From: Gemmatimonadota bacterium
GTDB lineage: Bacteria; Gemmatimonadota; Gemmatimonadetes; Longimicrobiales; Gaopeijiaceae
Direction of reading: 5' to 3'
Length of the DNA: 64,000 nucleotides
Assembly (NCBI GenBank): GCA_021295815.1
Contig: JAGWBQ010000004.1
Location: 62,001 to 126,000, forward strand
The notes beneath the pieces were generated by a model. It made no database searches. It saw only the letters and a program-made list of their open reading frames with translations, and was not told the DNA's origin. Positions 44,295 to 52,465 of this stretch are shown here, one piece after another. The position numbers and the translations under genes are program-made. Numbering within the stretch: the stretch's first letter is position 1; each line of letters starts with the position of its first letter.

Positions 44295-44725
44295 ATCCCG
44301 ACTCGAACGCCCGCTTCCGCTTCCACCATCCCGTGGAGGTCCGGTTCGTGGATCTGGATGCGGCATCGCACGTTCACCACTCCAGGGTCCTCGTCTACTT
44401 CGAAGAAGCGCGCTGGGCCTATTGGACCGAGCTGATGGGGTGGCCCGAGGAGGGCGAGTGGGGTTTCGTGCTCGCCAGGGCGCATGTGCGCTGGCGAAGG
44501 CGCATCTTCTGGCCGCAGACCCTCACGGTGGGAGTGCGCGTGAGCGCCATCGGTCGCCGCAGCTTCGAAATGGAGTTCGAGGTCGCCGACGCCGAGGGTG
44601 ACGTTCTGGCGTGCGGAGGCAGCACCCAGGTCACCTACGACTTCGCCAAGGGGCGCTCGATCGCCGTGCCTGAAGACCTCCGGGAGAAGTTCACCGACTT
44701 CGACGGCCCCTTTTCAAGTGGCTGA
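44291..44725 (+). CDS. Hotdog-fold acyl-CoA thioesterase (4HBT family)
   Basis: 144 residues from GTG 44291 (GTGA overlap with the ligase). 'VRFVDLDAASHVHHSRVLVYFEEARWAYW' is the 4HBT catalytic segment, with Asp in the usual position and 'HVHH' for the common 'HVNN'. 'VRWRRRIFWPQTLTVGVRVSAIGRRSFEMEFEV' covers the remaining beta strands. It hydrolyses acyl-CoA thioesters; chain length cannot be read. The overlap with an acyl-CoA ligase suggests control of a shared acyl-CoA pool. Confidence 0.88.
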   Translation: MNPDSNARFRFHHPVEVRFVDLDAASHVHHSRVLVYFEEARWAYWTELMGWPEEGEWGFVLARAHVRWRRRIFWPQTLTVGVRVSAIGRRSFEMEFEVADAEGDVLACGGSTQVTYDFAKGRSIAVPEDLREKFTDFDGPFSSG

Positions 44726-44833
44726 CGGGCGCGAGCGGCTTCCGCGGCACCCGGACCTGGAATGGCGAACGGACCGCGGACGGCGAGGGGCGTGAGCGGG
44801 CGGGATGGCGCCGGATGCGCCGACCGCGACCAA

Positions 44834-44863
44834 CTTTACGTGGTATCGTTATGTGCTTAACTT
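44834..44863 (+). promoter_or_regulatory. Weak candidate promoter upstream of the TPR gene
   Basis: An AT-rich patch in an otherwise GC-rich spacer has TTTACG and, 17 bp further, TAACTT (4/6 and 3/6 of the consensus hexamers). A 130-nt leader to ATG 44998 would result. The match is poor and other nearby registers are possible. Confidence 0.25.
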
Positions 44864-44997
44864 ATTCGTCCACTTTAGACCGATGGCCAGTGAGAGCCGG
44901 CCACCGGAGAAGAGCCCAGATACGTCGCGGAACCTGCGACGGACGCACACCCGCGGAGGGTGTGAAGCGGGGAAGGCACCCCGGGAGAGAACAGGAA

Positions 44998-46740
44998 ATG
45001 GTTGGAAGGTTCGTAGCTGCCGTCGCGCTCGCGACTCTGATCGTCGACGCCCCGGTTGATCTGGCGGCGCAGGATGCCGCGCGCCCGCGCATCCTGATCC
45101 CTTACTTCACGCCGGCCGAGGAGGTCAGTGACCGCTTCGGGAAGGAGATCAGCAAGAAGCTTCAGGAGATCATCAACCGGACGCACCCGCTCTACGTCGC
45201 GATCCCCGAGAGAGAGATCAAGGACGCCGTCAAGAACTTCGACCTGAACATCGAGGACCTCACCTGCGTCCAAGCCCGGCAGCTCTCGAGCCACATCGAC
45301 GCCGCCATCGTCATGTGCGGCTCCTATACGGAGGAGGCCGGCAAGCGCTACGCCTTCGTTTCGGAAATCTGGGACATGAAGACGAGCGAAAAGCTCGATA
45401 TCACGCCCCACACGGTTGCCGAGAAGGATTACGAGCAAGCCGCCGACCACATCCTCGGGGAGTTCGACACCTACGTCGAGATTGTCCGGTCACGCCAATT
45501 CTGCGCCGAATCTCAGGCGAGCCAGCAATGGGAGAACGCCCTGCGCCAGTGTGACAACGCCCTCCGACTCAATCCCACCGCAAACTCGGTCAGATACCGT
45601 CGGGCCCGCATTCTCATGGAGATGAACCGTCTCCCGGAGGCGCTCGAGGAGCTGGAAACCGTGATAGCGGCGGACGCCGTTCACGCCGAAGCTTACGAAA
45701 GCGCCGGCTACGTCGCGACGCAGATCGCCGAGACCGAGGAAGACAAGCTCGTCGCGCGGGGCTATTTGGAGAAGTACCTCGAGCTGAACCCAATGAACGC
45801 TGGGACACGCATGACCGTCGCGTGGGGGCTGGCCCAGGCCGGAGACCCTGTCGGCGCCATGGGGCTCATCTCCGCCGGTCTCGAACTCGACGCCGAGAAC
45901 GTCGACCTCTGGGAGCAGTACGGCAATTTCGCCTTCAACGCCGCCGAGCAGGCCAACACCGGCGGGGCCGCCGCCGAGCTCAATCCGGAGACGGAGCGCC
46001 ACTACCGCGAGGCCATCGACGCTTACGGTCGCTTGTACGACGCGAGGGGTGCCGAGACCCAAGTCGGGCGGCTTCGCAACGTCATGGCCGCCTACCTCCA
46101 GTTAGGTGATGTCGATGGCGCCTTGGAGCTGGGCGCGAGGGCGACGGAGACCCACGCGGAAGAGCCGGATATCTGGTCGATTTACGCCCAGGGGCTCTTC
46201 GATTCCGGTCACCTCGACGAGTCCTTGGAGGCATTGAACCAGCTCGAGGCCATCAACCCGAACTACCAGAACCTCGCGGTTCGCAAGGCGACGATCCTGT
46301 TGGTGCAGGACCAACTCGAGGATGCCGTCGCTCTATTGACCCGTGCGGTCGCCACCGGTCGGACCGACGCCGATGCGGCCGGCAACATCCTGTACAACGA
46401 CGCCGCCTTGAACGGCTACCAGAAAAACGACTGGACGTACACCATCACGCGTCTGGTGCCGGCCAAGCAGATCGAAGGCGTATCGTCCGGCTTCGTGAGC
46501 AAGGCGGATTTCCTGCACGGCTACTCTCTCTATGAGTCCGCTGTCAGGCGCCAGGAGCCTAGCACCTTGGCGAGCGCGAACGCCACGCTGCCCGACTTCA
46601 GGCGGGTAATCACCCTTATGGACGGAGCAGCCGAATACGCTGCCTCCAGCGGTAGGACGGCCAACGTAAACGAAATCGTGGCGGCGGCGACCCAGTACGT
46701 CGACATTCAGGAGGCGATCATCCGCCGGGGCGGCGTCTGA
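44998..46740 (+). CDS. Secreted TPR-repeat protein
   Basis: 580 residues from ATG 44998, preceded by an A/G-rich stretch. A signal peptide ends 'APVDLAAQDA'. Residues 30-210 form an N-terminal alpha-beta domain ('ILIPYFTPAEEVSDRFGKEISKKLQEII ... VMCGSYTEE') resembling TolB/CsgG-like N-domains. Tetratricopeptide repeats follow at about 210-480 ('ALRLNPTANSVRYRRARILMEMNRLPEALEEL', 'LNQLEAINPNYQNLAVRKATILLVQDQLEDAVALL'). This is a periplasmic protein-interaction scaffold; its partner is unknown. It ends just before the hairpins that separate it from the division cluster, so it is likely monocistronic. Confidence 0.84.
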   Translation: MVGRFVAAVALATLIVDAPVDLAAQDAARPRILIPYFTPAEEVSDRFGKEISKKLQEIINRTHPLYVAIPEREIKDAVKNFDLNIEDLTCVQARQLSSHIDAAIVMCGSYTEEAGKRYAFVSEIWDMKTSEKLDITPHTVAEKDYEQAADHILGEFDTYVEIVRSRQFCAESQASQQWENALRQCDNALRLNPTANSVRYRRARILMEMNRLPEALEELETVIAADAVHAEAYESAGYVATQIAETEEDKLVARGYLEKYLELNPMNAGTRMTVAWGLAQAGDPVGAMGLISAGLELDAENVDLWEQYGNFAFNAAEQANTGGAAAELNPETERHYREAIDAYGRLYDARGAETQVGRLRNVMAAYLQLGDVDGALELGARATETHAEEPDIWSIYAQGLFDSGHLDESLEALNQLEAINPNYQNLAVRKATILLVQDQLEDAVALLTRAVATGRTDADAAGNILYNDAALNGYQKNDWTYTITRLVPAKQIEGVSSGFVSKADFLHGYSLYESAVRRQEPSTLASANATLPDFRRVITLMDGAAEYAASSGRTANVNEIVAAATQYVDIQEAIIRRGGV

Positions 46741-46772
46741 CGAACCGACTTTTCTTTTAGACACCCGGTCTT

Positions 46773-46796
46773 CCCTCCCCCGGTGACGGGAGGGGG
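46773..46796 (+). repeat. GC-rich hairpin after the TPR gene
   Basis: CCTCCC ... GGGAGG with 'CCGGTGAC' between can fold into a short stable stem. It follows 'TTTTCTTTTAG', so a U-rich tract lies before it rather than after. It may help stabilise the mRNA 3' end or act with the next hairpin. Confidence 0.4.
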
Positions 46797-46806
46797 ATCG
46801 GATCAG

Positions 46807-46840
46807 GCCCCGGAGCCGCCTGATGCGGCCTCGGGGCTTT
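46807..46840 (+). terminator. Probable intrinsic terminator of the TPR gene
   Basis: GCCCCGGAGCCGC pairs with GCGGCCTCGGGGC: a 13-position stem with one mismatch and one G-T pair, loop CTGAT, followed by TTTCTGTT. The U-tract is short, but the stem is strong. It lies 66 bp after the TPR stop and would separate that gene from the mraZ leader. Confidence 0.62.
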
Positions 46841-47041
46841 CTGTTGCTCGGACTCTCTCGGGTTTTCTGCATCAAAGGCGACCGCTCGGCCGCTCTGCCA
46901 GCGTCACGGGCGACCGTCTCTCGGCGACGAAAAACGTCGAAACGCGACAATTGACGCGTCATGGACGGTCCGAGCGGACGTTCGGTATTATCGGGAAACG
47001 TTCGGAAATAGCCCGTGTTTCGGAGCCTTGGCAATAGGCCA

Positions 47042-47115
47042 TAAACCCAGTGTTCGTAAGGGTTTACGGCACGTCGGCGACCTGCCGCCCCGGACGAGGA
47101 GTTTCGGTAAACTCC
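47042..47115 (+). promoter_or_regulatory. Two perfect hairpins in the mraZ leader
   Basis: TAAACCC (47042-47048) with GGGTTTA (47060-47066), loop of 11; and GGAGTTT (47098-47104) with AAACTCC (47109-47115), loop CGGT. Both stems are 7 bp and perfect. They lie 96-169 bp before ATG 47211 in the longest non-coding stretch here (46741-47210, 470 bp). The stretch also holds the terminator above and a repeated ACGTTCGG (near 46978 and 46998). No textbook MraZ box of spaced GGG repeats or strong sigma-70 promoter stands out. Confidence 0.4.
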
Positions 47116-47210
47116 AAGTTGCGTATCTACGCCCCTCCCGCTAACTTACTTCCACGGCATCTTGTAACCATTCTCTCGCCAACTCACTACCAGGTTACCA
47201 CCAAGGCTTC

Positions 47211-47639
47211 ATGCAAGGCGACTTCGCGACCGGCTACGATCATCGCATCGACGGTGCGGGAAGGATCAATTTGCCTGCACAGCATCGCCGGGCCGTGCCC
47301 GGCGGATCGCTCTGGGTCGTGCAGCTCCACCGGGATTTCCTGACCCTCTACACCGCCGAGGGCTTCGAGGCGTTGAAGGAACGACTGACGGCCTACCGGC
47401 TTCAGGGTCCGAAGCAGGCGAGAGCGTACAGAAAGGCCTTCGGAAGTGCCACTCCGTTAGAGGTCGACGCGACGGGTCGCGTCCTGATTCCGAAGAAACT
47501 CCGGGAAAAGTGCGGCCTGGCCGGCATCGTGAAGGTCCTGGGCGCCGGAAACCGGATCGAGCTGTGGAACCTCGACAGATATAACGAGGTTGTCGGCGAC
47601 GACTTCGAGGATGTCGACATCCCGGAGGACATCTTCTGA
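47211..47639 (+). CDS. mraZ: Transcriptional regulator MraZ
   Basis: 142 residues. Two SpoVT/AbrB-like repeats are visible: 'RIDGAGRINLPAQHRRAV' and 'EVDATGRVLIPKKLREKC'. MraZ is the conserved first gene of the division and wall cluster and, in the species studied, represses its own operon. The C-terminus is acidic ('GDDFEDVDIPEDIF'). ATG 47211 follows 'AAGGCTTC' with only a weak ribosome-binding site. The TGA overlaps the rsmH ATG (TGATG). Confidence 0.92.
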   Translation: MQGDFATGYDHRIDGAGRINLPAQHRRAVPGGSLWVVQLHRDFLTLYTAEGFEALKERLTAYRLQGPKQARAYRKAFGSATPLEVDATGRVLIPKKLREKCGLAGIVKVLGAGNRIELWNLDRYNEVVGDDFEDVDIPEDIF

Positions 47640-48580
47640 TGACCGGCCCGAGCTACCACGAACCGGTGATGACCCGGGAGGTCGTCCGGCTGGTCGCGCC
47701 GAGGGACGGGGCGCTCTACCTGGACGGTACGGCAGGCGGCGGTGGCCACGCCCGCGCGATTCTGGGCGCGGCGGCCGAGTGTCGACTTGTGGCGGTCGAT
47801 ATCGACCCGGAGGCGATAAGCGCCACGGGTCGAGTCCTCGGAGATGGAGGATTTACCGGGCGGTTCCGGCTCGTGCTCGGCAACTTCTCCGAGATATCCG
47901 CAGACGAGCTCGACTCGGATGGGCTCGACGGAGCCCTGCTCGATCTCGGTGTGAGCTCGCATCAGCTCGACGACGAGGCGCGCGGTTTCACCTTCGCTCG
48001 CGGCGCCCCGCTGGACATGCGCATGGCGCGGGGCGGAGAGGATGATCGGGAGAACGCCGCCCAACTGCTCGCCCGTTCGACCAGGGAGGAGCTCACTCAC
48101 TTATTCAAGGCGTACGGCGAGGTGGTCGGAGCGCGGGCGTTGGCCAAGCAGGTCGCACGCAGGTGTCGAGAGGGGTGCATGGCGACGAGCGACGACCTGG
48201 TGGCCGCCCTCGCCAGAACCCTGGGTCGCCTTCCGAAAGCGCAGGAGAAAGCCAGAGTCTTTCAGGCCGTGCGCGTCGCGGTGAACCGGGAACTGGAGTC
48301 GCTCGGTCGCGGACTGGAGGTCATAAGGGACCTGCTCCGCGCGAATGCCGTGTTGGTCGTGATCAGCTACCATTCCCTCGAGGACCGCATAGTCAAGCGG
48401 GCCTTCCGGGAGTGGAGCGGCGGCTGCGTCTGCCCGAGCGGACTGCCGGCCTGCGCCTGCGGAGCCCGTTCCTTGGGCGAAGTCGTGACCCGGAGGCCGC
48501 TCCGGCCGTCGGATTCCGAGATCGGGCGCAACCACAGGGCGCGATCGGCGCGCCTGCGGGCGTGGAGGAGGGCGGCCTGA
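47639..48580 (+). CDS. rsmH: 16S rRNA (cytosine-1402-N4)-methyltransferase RsmH
   Basis: 313 residues. 'YHEPVMTREVVRLV' and 'YLDGTAGGGGHARAIL' (SAM motif I) begin the family pattern. 'GALLDLGVSSHQLDDEARGFTFARGAPLDMRM' is the catalytic region, then the inserted helical domain and 'LVVISYHSLEDRIVKRAFRE' near the C-terminus. It N4-methylates C1402 in the ribosomal P site. A CxxC-like pair near 'GGCVCPSGLPACACGAR' is typical of the family tail. It overlaps both neighbours at the stop-start junctions. Confidence 0.95.
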   Translation: MTGPSYHEPVMTREVVRLVAPRDGALYLDGTAGGGGHARAILGAAAECRLVAVDIDPEAISATGRVLGDGGFTGRFRLVLGNFSEISADELDSDGLDGALLDLGVSSHQLDDEARGFTFARGAPLDMRMARGGEDDRENAAQLLARSTREELTHLFKAYGEVVGARALAKQVARRCREGCMATSDDLVAALARTLGRLPKAQEKARVFQAVRVAVNRELESLGRGLEVIRDLLRANAVLVVISYHSLEDRIVKRAFREWSGGCVCPSGLPACACGARSLGEVVTRRPLRPSDSEIGRNHRARSARLRAWRRAA

Positions 48581-48864
48581 TGCGCGGCCGAGTCTACCTG
48601 GGAATCGTGGTCCTGATACTGGCGGCGCTCGGGGTGCTCGGCGCGGTCGCGAGCCGGCAGGCATCGAGCCTGGACGCGCTGGAGCGCCGGGACGAGCTCC
48701 GCCGCCAGAACGCGCAGATGGAAGAACGCGTCACTCTGGTGAGCGAGGAGCTTCGGGCGCTTCTCTCCCGTCGGATGGTCTCGTCCCGGGCATCCGAGCT
48801 CCTGGGCATGCGCACGCCCTCAGGAAACGAGCTGGTGCTGCTTCCGGTGGGGAACGACCGATGA
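48580..48864 (+). CDS. ftsL: Cell-division protein FtsL-like
   Basis: 94 residues from ATG 48580 (overlapping the rsmH TGA). One membrane helix ('VYLGIVVLILAALGVLGAV') is followed by a leucine-zipper-like coiled coil ('ALERRDELRRQNAQMEERVTLVSEEL'). The position between rsmH and the transpeptidase gene is the standard place for ftsL, whose products are too variable for firm sequence assignment. FtsL with FtsQ and FtsB bridges the cytoplasmic ring to septal wall synthesis. It overlaps the next gene by 4 bp. Confidence 0.82.
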   Translation: MRGRVYLGIVVLILAALGVLGAVASRQASSLDALERRDELRRQNAQMEERVTLVSEELRALLSRRMVSSRASELLGMRTPSGNELVLLPVGNDR

Positions 48865-50996
48865 AGCTCTTCCGATCGAGGAGACGACGCTCCCTCTCGC
48901 CGGGTTCGGCCCTGCGCAAGGCCACGAAGCGCCCGCCCGCCCCCGACAAGGCGGTCCTCAGGCCGCCGGCGCCGGGACCGCGTTCCCGCGACCGGGAGGC
49001 GCCCGCCGAGGACGCTGGCCGCTCGACCGTCCTCCTCGTGCTTCTGATGCTCGTCGGAGCGACCGTCATCGGGAGGGCCGCCCAGGTTCAGCTCGTGGAG
49101 CATCGCGAGTGGAGCGAGCTCGCGGCTCGGCAGCACATCGGCCAAGAGGAGGCTCTTGCCCCTCGAGGTCGCATCCTTGCCCGCGAAGGCACTCCCATCG
49201 CGATCTCCGTCACACGTTACTCCGTAGGGATCTCTCCTCGGGAGCTCAGGGAGGCCGAGGCCGCGATCAGACTCTTGAGCGCCGAGCTGGGACTCGACCA
49301 GAGACGGGTACGGAAGGCCGTCGAATCCGACCGCCTCTGGGTCGTGCTGCCGGGACGCTATTCGTCGATCGCGCTCTCGGCCTTGAACGAACTGGACGGC
49401 GTCTATCTCCTTCCCGAGATCTCGCGCCACCTTCCGCAAGGCGAGCTCGCGCGCCATCTGATCGGCCAGGTCAGCGACGGAACCGGACTCGGCGGGATCG
49501 AGCAGGCTTTCGACTCCTTCCTGGAAGGCACGCCCGGACGCGAGATGCTCGTTCGGGATGGGCGGAGGAGGGAGATTCCCGGCCGCCGCGTCGTGGTCGT
49601 GCAGCCGGAGGCGGGGCTCGACGTCGTGACCACGATCGACCTCGGGCTCCAGGAGATAGCGCTTCAGGCCATCGACGAAGCGATTCTCGAAACCGGGGCG
49701 GTCGGTGGCGACATCGTCATGGCCGATCCCAGAACCGGAGAGATACTGGCTCTGGCGTCGAGGAGAGACGGCGCAGCCTCGCTCGCGGCGGTCACCACGC
49801 CGTTCGAGCCCGGTTCCACCCTGAAGCCGATCACGGTGGCGGGGCTGCTGGAACGCGAGGCGGCCTCGCTCGACGATTCGGTGGAGGTGAACGACGGTAG
49901 GTGGACGATCAACGGCCGCACTCTCCACGACGTGGGCGCCCAAGGGGCGATGACGGTCGCCGATGCGCTCCGGATCTCCTCGAACGTGGGAGTGGCGAAG
50001 GCGGCGCAGGCCCTGAGTCCGGGAGCCCAGTACGAGCTGCTTCGCGATTTCGGGCTGGGCACCCCGACCGGGATAGAACTGCCCGGCGAGGTCTCCGGGA
50101 TGCTGAGGCGTCCCGAGGCGTGGACCGCCCAGTCGGCGGCTTCGCTGGCCATCGGCTACGAGGTTTCGGTGACCTCGATCCAGCTGGCCATGGCCTACTC
50201 GGCCCTTGCCAACGGTGGCAGGCTCATGAAACCGCTCCTCGTCCGGGAGGTTCGCGACCGGAACGGCGCCGTGGTGGCGTCGAACGAGCCTGCCGCAGTT
50301 CGGCGTCCGGTCTCGGCGGCGACCGCTGACGCGATCATGGAAGTGCTGACGGAGGTGGTCGAGGACGGGACGGCCACGGCGGCCCGCCTGGCAAGCTTCA
50401 AGGTCGCGGGCAAGAGCGGCACGGCCAGACTTTACGACCCGGACAGGGGCTATGAAGACGGGGCCTACTCGTCGTCGTTCGTCGGAGCCTTCCCGGCGGA
50501 GGCGCCGCAGCTCCTCATCGTGGTCAAGCTCGAACGCCCGCAGGGGGAATACTACGGCGGTGCGGTGGCAGCGCCGGTCACCCGCGCCGCCATGCAGGCG
50601 ATTCTCGCCTCGCGCGAGCAGCATCTCGACCGACGAGCTCTGCTGGCTCAGGCCGAGGAAGGTCGCCCGAACGCCTTCGTCGGCCGATCCTTCCGGTCGG
50701 ACGGTGAGGCTGCCGGCCCAAGATTCACCGCATTCGGATTCGAAGGCTCGGGACCGTCCGGCTCCGGGTCAAGGTCGCTGGGAAGCCCACCGATTCCCGA
50801 ACCGGGCGTCGTGCCGAAGGTGGAGGGTCTGGAGGCCCGGGTCGCCGCCAGACGACTGCACGCCGCAGGCCTCAGGATCGTTTGGGCAGGTTCCGGTCGG
50901 GTCGTCGGGACCGTCCCGACCGCAGGCGAGGCCATCTCCCGAGGCGACACCGTTCGCATCATGACCCGGGGTTCCCCGTGGGCGGGCAGACGCTAG
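48861..50996 (+). CDS. ftsI: Septal peptidoglycan transpeptidase FtsI/PBP with C-terminal PASTA domain
   Basis: 711 residues. A basic cytoplasmic N-terminus of about 55 residues and one membrane helix precede the dimerisation domain ('LAPRGRILAREGTPIA', the usual RGxIxDRNG position). Transpeptidase motifs are S319-T-L-K ('EPGSTLKP'), 'SSNVG' (SxN) and K518-S-G-T. A low-complexity Gly/Ser/Pro linker leads to one PASTA domain at about 652-700 ('VPKVEGLEARVAARRLHAAGLRIV'). This is a SpoVD/PBP2x-like arrangement in place of the plain FtsI of enterics. The gene cross-links peptidoglycan at the septum. Confidence 0.92.
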   Translation: MKLFRSRRRRSLSPGSALRKATKRPPAPDKAVLRPPAPGPRSRDREAPAEDAGRSTVLLVLLMLVGATVIGRAAQVQLVEHREWSELAARQHIGQEEALAPRGRILAREGTPIAISVTRYSVGISPRELREAEAAIRLLSAELGLDQRRVRKAVESDRLWVVLPGRYSSIALSALNELDGVYLLPEISRHLPQGELARHLIGQVSDGTGLGGIEQAFDSFLEGTPGREMLVRDGRRREIPGRRVVVVQPEAGLDVVTTIDLGLQEIALQAIDEAILETGAVGGDIVMADPRTGEILALASRRDGAASLAAVTTPFEPGSTLKPITVAGLLEREAASLDDSVEVNDGRWTINGRTLHDVGAQGAMTVADALRISSNVGVAKAAQALSPGAQYELLRDFGLGTPTGIELPGEVSGMLRRPEAWTAQSAASLAIGYEVSVTSIQLAMAYSALANGGRLMKPLLVREVRDRNGAVVASNEPAAVRRPVSAATADAIMEVLTEVVEDGTATAARLASFKVAGKSGTARLYDPDRGYEDGAYSSSFVGAFPAEAPQLLIVVKLERPQGEYYGGAVAAPVTRAAMQAILASREQHLDRRALLAQAEEGRPNAFVGRSFRSDGEAAGPRFTAFGFEGSGPSGSGSRSLGSPPIPEPGVVPKVEGLEARVAARRLHAAGLRIVWAGSGRVVGTVPTAGEAISRGDTVRIMTRGSPWAGRR

Positions 50997-52465
50997 CGGC
51001 CGTCGCTCAGGTACTGGCCGGAGCCGGGGTGCTGGTCGGCTCCCGGGGCGACTTGCGCACCGAGGTTGCGGGCGCGAGCCAGGATTCGACGAATACCGCG
51101 GCGGACGACCTGTTCTGCGCCTGGAAGGGGAGCATTGTGGACGCTCACGACTTCCTGCCGGTTGTAGCGCGGCGCGGCGCGTCGGGAGCAGTGGTCGAAC
51201 GAGCCGTGGAGAGTGTGCAGATTCCGCAGCTCGTGGTCTCGGACGGCAGACGGGCGGCCGCTGTGGCGGCGGCGTTCCTCGCCGACCACCCGGACCGCAG
51301 CATGACGATGGTGGGGATCACCGGAACGAACGGCAAGACTACGACCTCGCTCATCACGCGACACCTCCTGGGCCGACTCGGGCCGGCGGCGGCGGTCGGC
51401 ACCGTGGGCGTGGTCGGTACGCGGACGCCCGCCGAGCCGGGATCGGCCCTCACGACGCCGGGACCGGTCGAGACGGCCGCCACCCTGCGCTCGCTGGCGG
51501 ACGCTGGCACCGTCTCCGTCACCATGGAAGCCTCTTCTCATGCGCTCGACCAGCGGCGCCTGGACGGGATCGAGTTCGACATCGGCGTCTTCACCAATTT
51601 CACGCAGGATCATCTCGACTACCACGGCGATCTGGCTAGCTACCTCGACGCCAAGAAGCGACTGACCGAGCTGATCGCCGCCGACGGCTCGATCGTGGTA
51701 AACGCCGACGATCCCGCCTGGAACGCTCTGGATGGCGGAGGAAGGCGGATGCGGACCTTCTCGCTCGCCGGCGGCGAGGCGAGCGTCGGGGCGGAAGATG
51801 TGGCGGCCTCCTCCCTCGGCTCCGAGTTCACCTGCCGCTGGTACGGCGAACGGATCTCGGCCAGGCTGCCGTTGCCGGGCCGGTTCAATGTCTCGAACGC
51901 CTTGGCCGCCCTGAGCGTCGCGGAGCTGGCGGGCGTGGATCGGCGCGACGCCGTGGCCTTGCTCGCCGAGGCCCCCCAGGTACCCGGGCGGCTCGAACGG
52001 GTCGTGGAGACCCCCTTCTCGGTCTACATAGACTTCGCGCACACCGCCGATGCGCTGCAGAACGTGCTCGCGACACTGAAGCCGCTGACCAAGGGCCGGC
52101 TGATCGTGGTCTTCGGCGCCGGCGGAGACCGGGATCGAGGCAAGCGCGCCCAGATGGGAGCCGCCGCGCGTTTGGCGGACACGGTCGTTCTCACATCCGA
52201 CAATCCCCGCGGCGAAGATCCGGAGAGGATCATGGACGACATCGCCGCCGGCCTCGGCGGAACCCGGTTCGCGCGCGACGCCGACCGCCGCCGGGCGATC
52301 TCCCTCGCCATTGACGGGGCCGAGCCAGGCGACACGGTGCTTCTGGCCGGGAAGGGCCACGAGCGCTACCAGATCTTCGCTGAGGGCAGTGTCCCCTTCG
52401 ACGAACGCGAGGTAGTCCTCGAGGCGGTCGGGAAGCGAGCGGCCGGCGGGGGAGGAGGCTCATGA
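50978..52465 (+). CDS. murE: UDP-MurNAc-tripeptide synthetase MurE
   Basis: 495 residues from GTG 50978, which overlaps ftsI by 19 bp; the frame is open earlier but without homology. The ATP site is 'GITGTNGKTTTSLI' near residue 113. 'VTMEASSHALDQRR' and 'TNFTQDHLDYHG' are central-domain motifs. 'LTSDNPRGEDPERIMDDI' has the DNPR motif typical of enzymes that add meso-diaminopimelate, so the wall is probably A1-gamma type. It adds the third residue to UDP-MurNAc-L-Ala-D-Glu. The Gly-rich tail reads into the murF start. Confidence 0.94.
   Translation: MGGQTLAAVAQVLAGAGVLVGSRGDLRTEVAGASQDSTNTAADDLFCAWKGSIVDAHDFLPVVARRGASGAVVERAVESVQIPQLVVSDGRRAAAVAAAFLADHPDRSMTMVGITGTNGKTTTSLITRHLLGRLGPAAAVGTVGVVGTRTPAEPGSALTTPGPVETAATLRSLADAGTVSVTMEASSHALDQRRLDGIEFDIGVFTNFTQDHLDYHGDLASYLDAKKRLTELIAADGSIVVNADDPAWNALDGGGRRMRTFSLAGGEASVGAEDVAASSLGSEFTCRWYGERISARLPLPGRFNVSNALAALSVAELAGVDRRDAVALLAEAPQVPGRLERVVETPFSVYIDFAHTADALQNVLATLKPLTKGRLIVVFGAGGDRDRGKRAQMGAAARLADTVVLTSDNPRGEDPERIMDDIAAGLGGTRFARDADRRRAISLAIDGAEPGDTVLLAGKGHERYQIFAEGSVPFDEREVVLEAVGKRAAGGGGGS

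Noticed and set aside
46951-46991. TTGACG and TATTAT as a promoter for mraZ
   Set aside because: The two boxes are separated by 29 bp, far from the usual 16-18 bp.
47211-47230. MraZ binding box at the mraZ start
   Set aside because: I looked for spaced GGG repeats like those reported for other species and found none.
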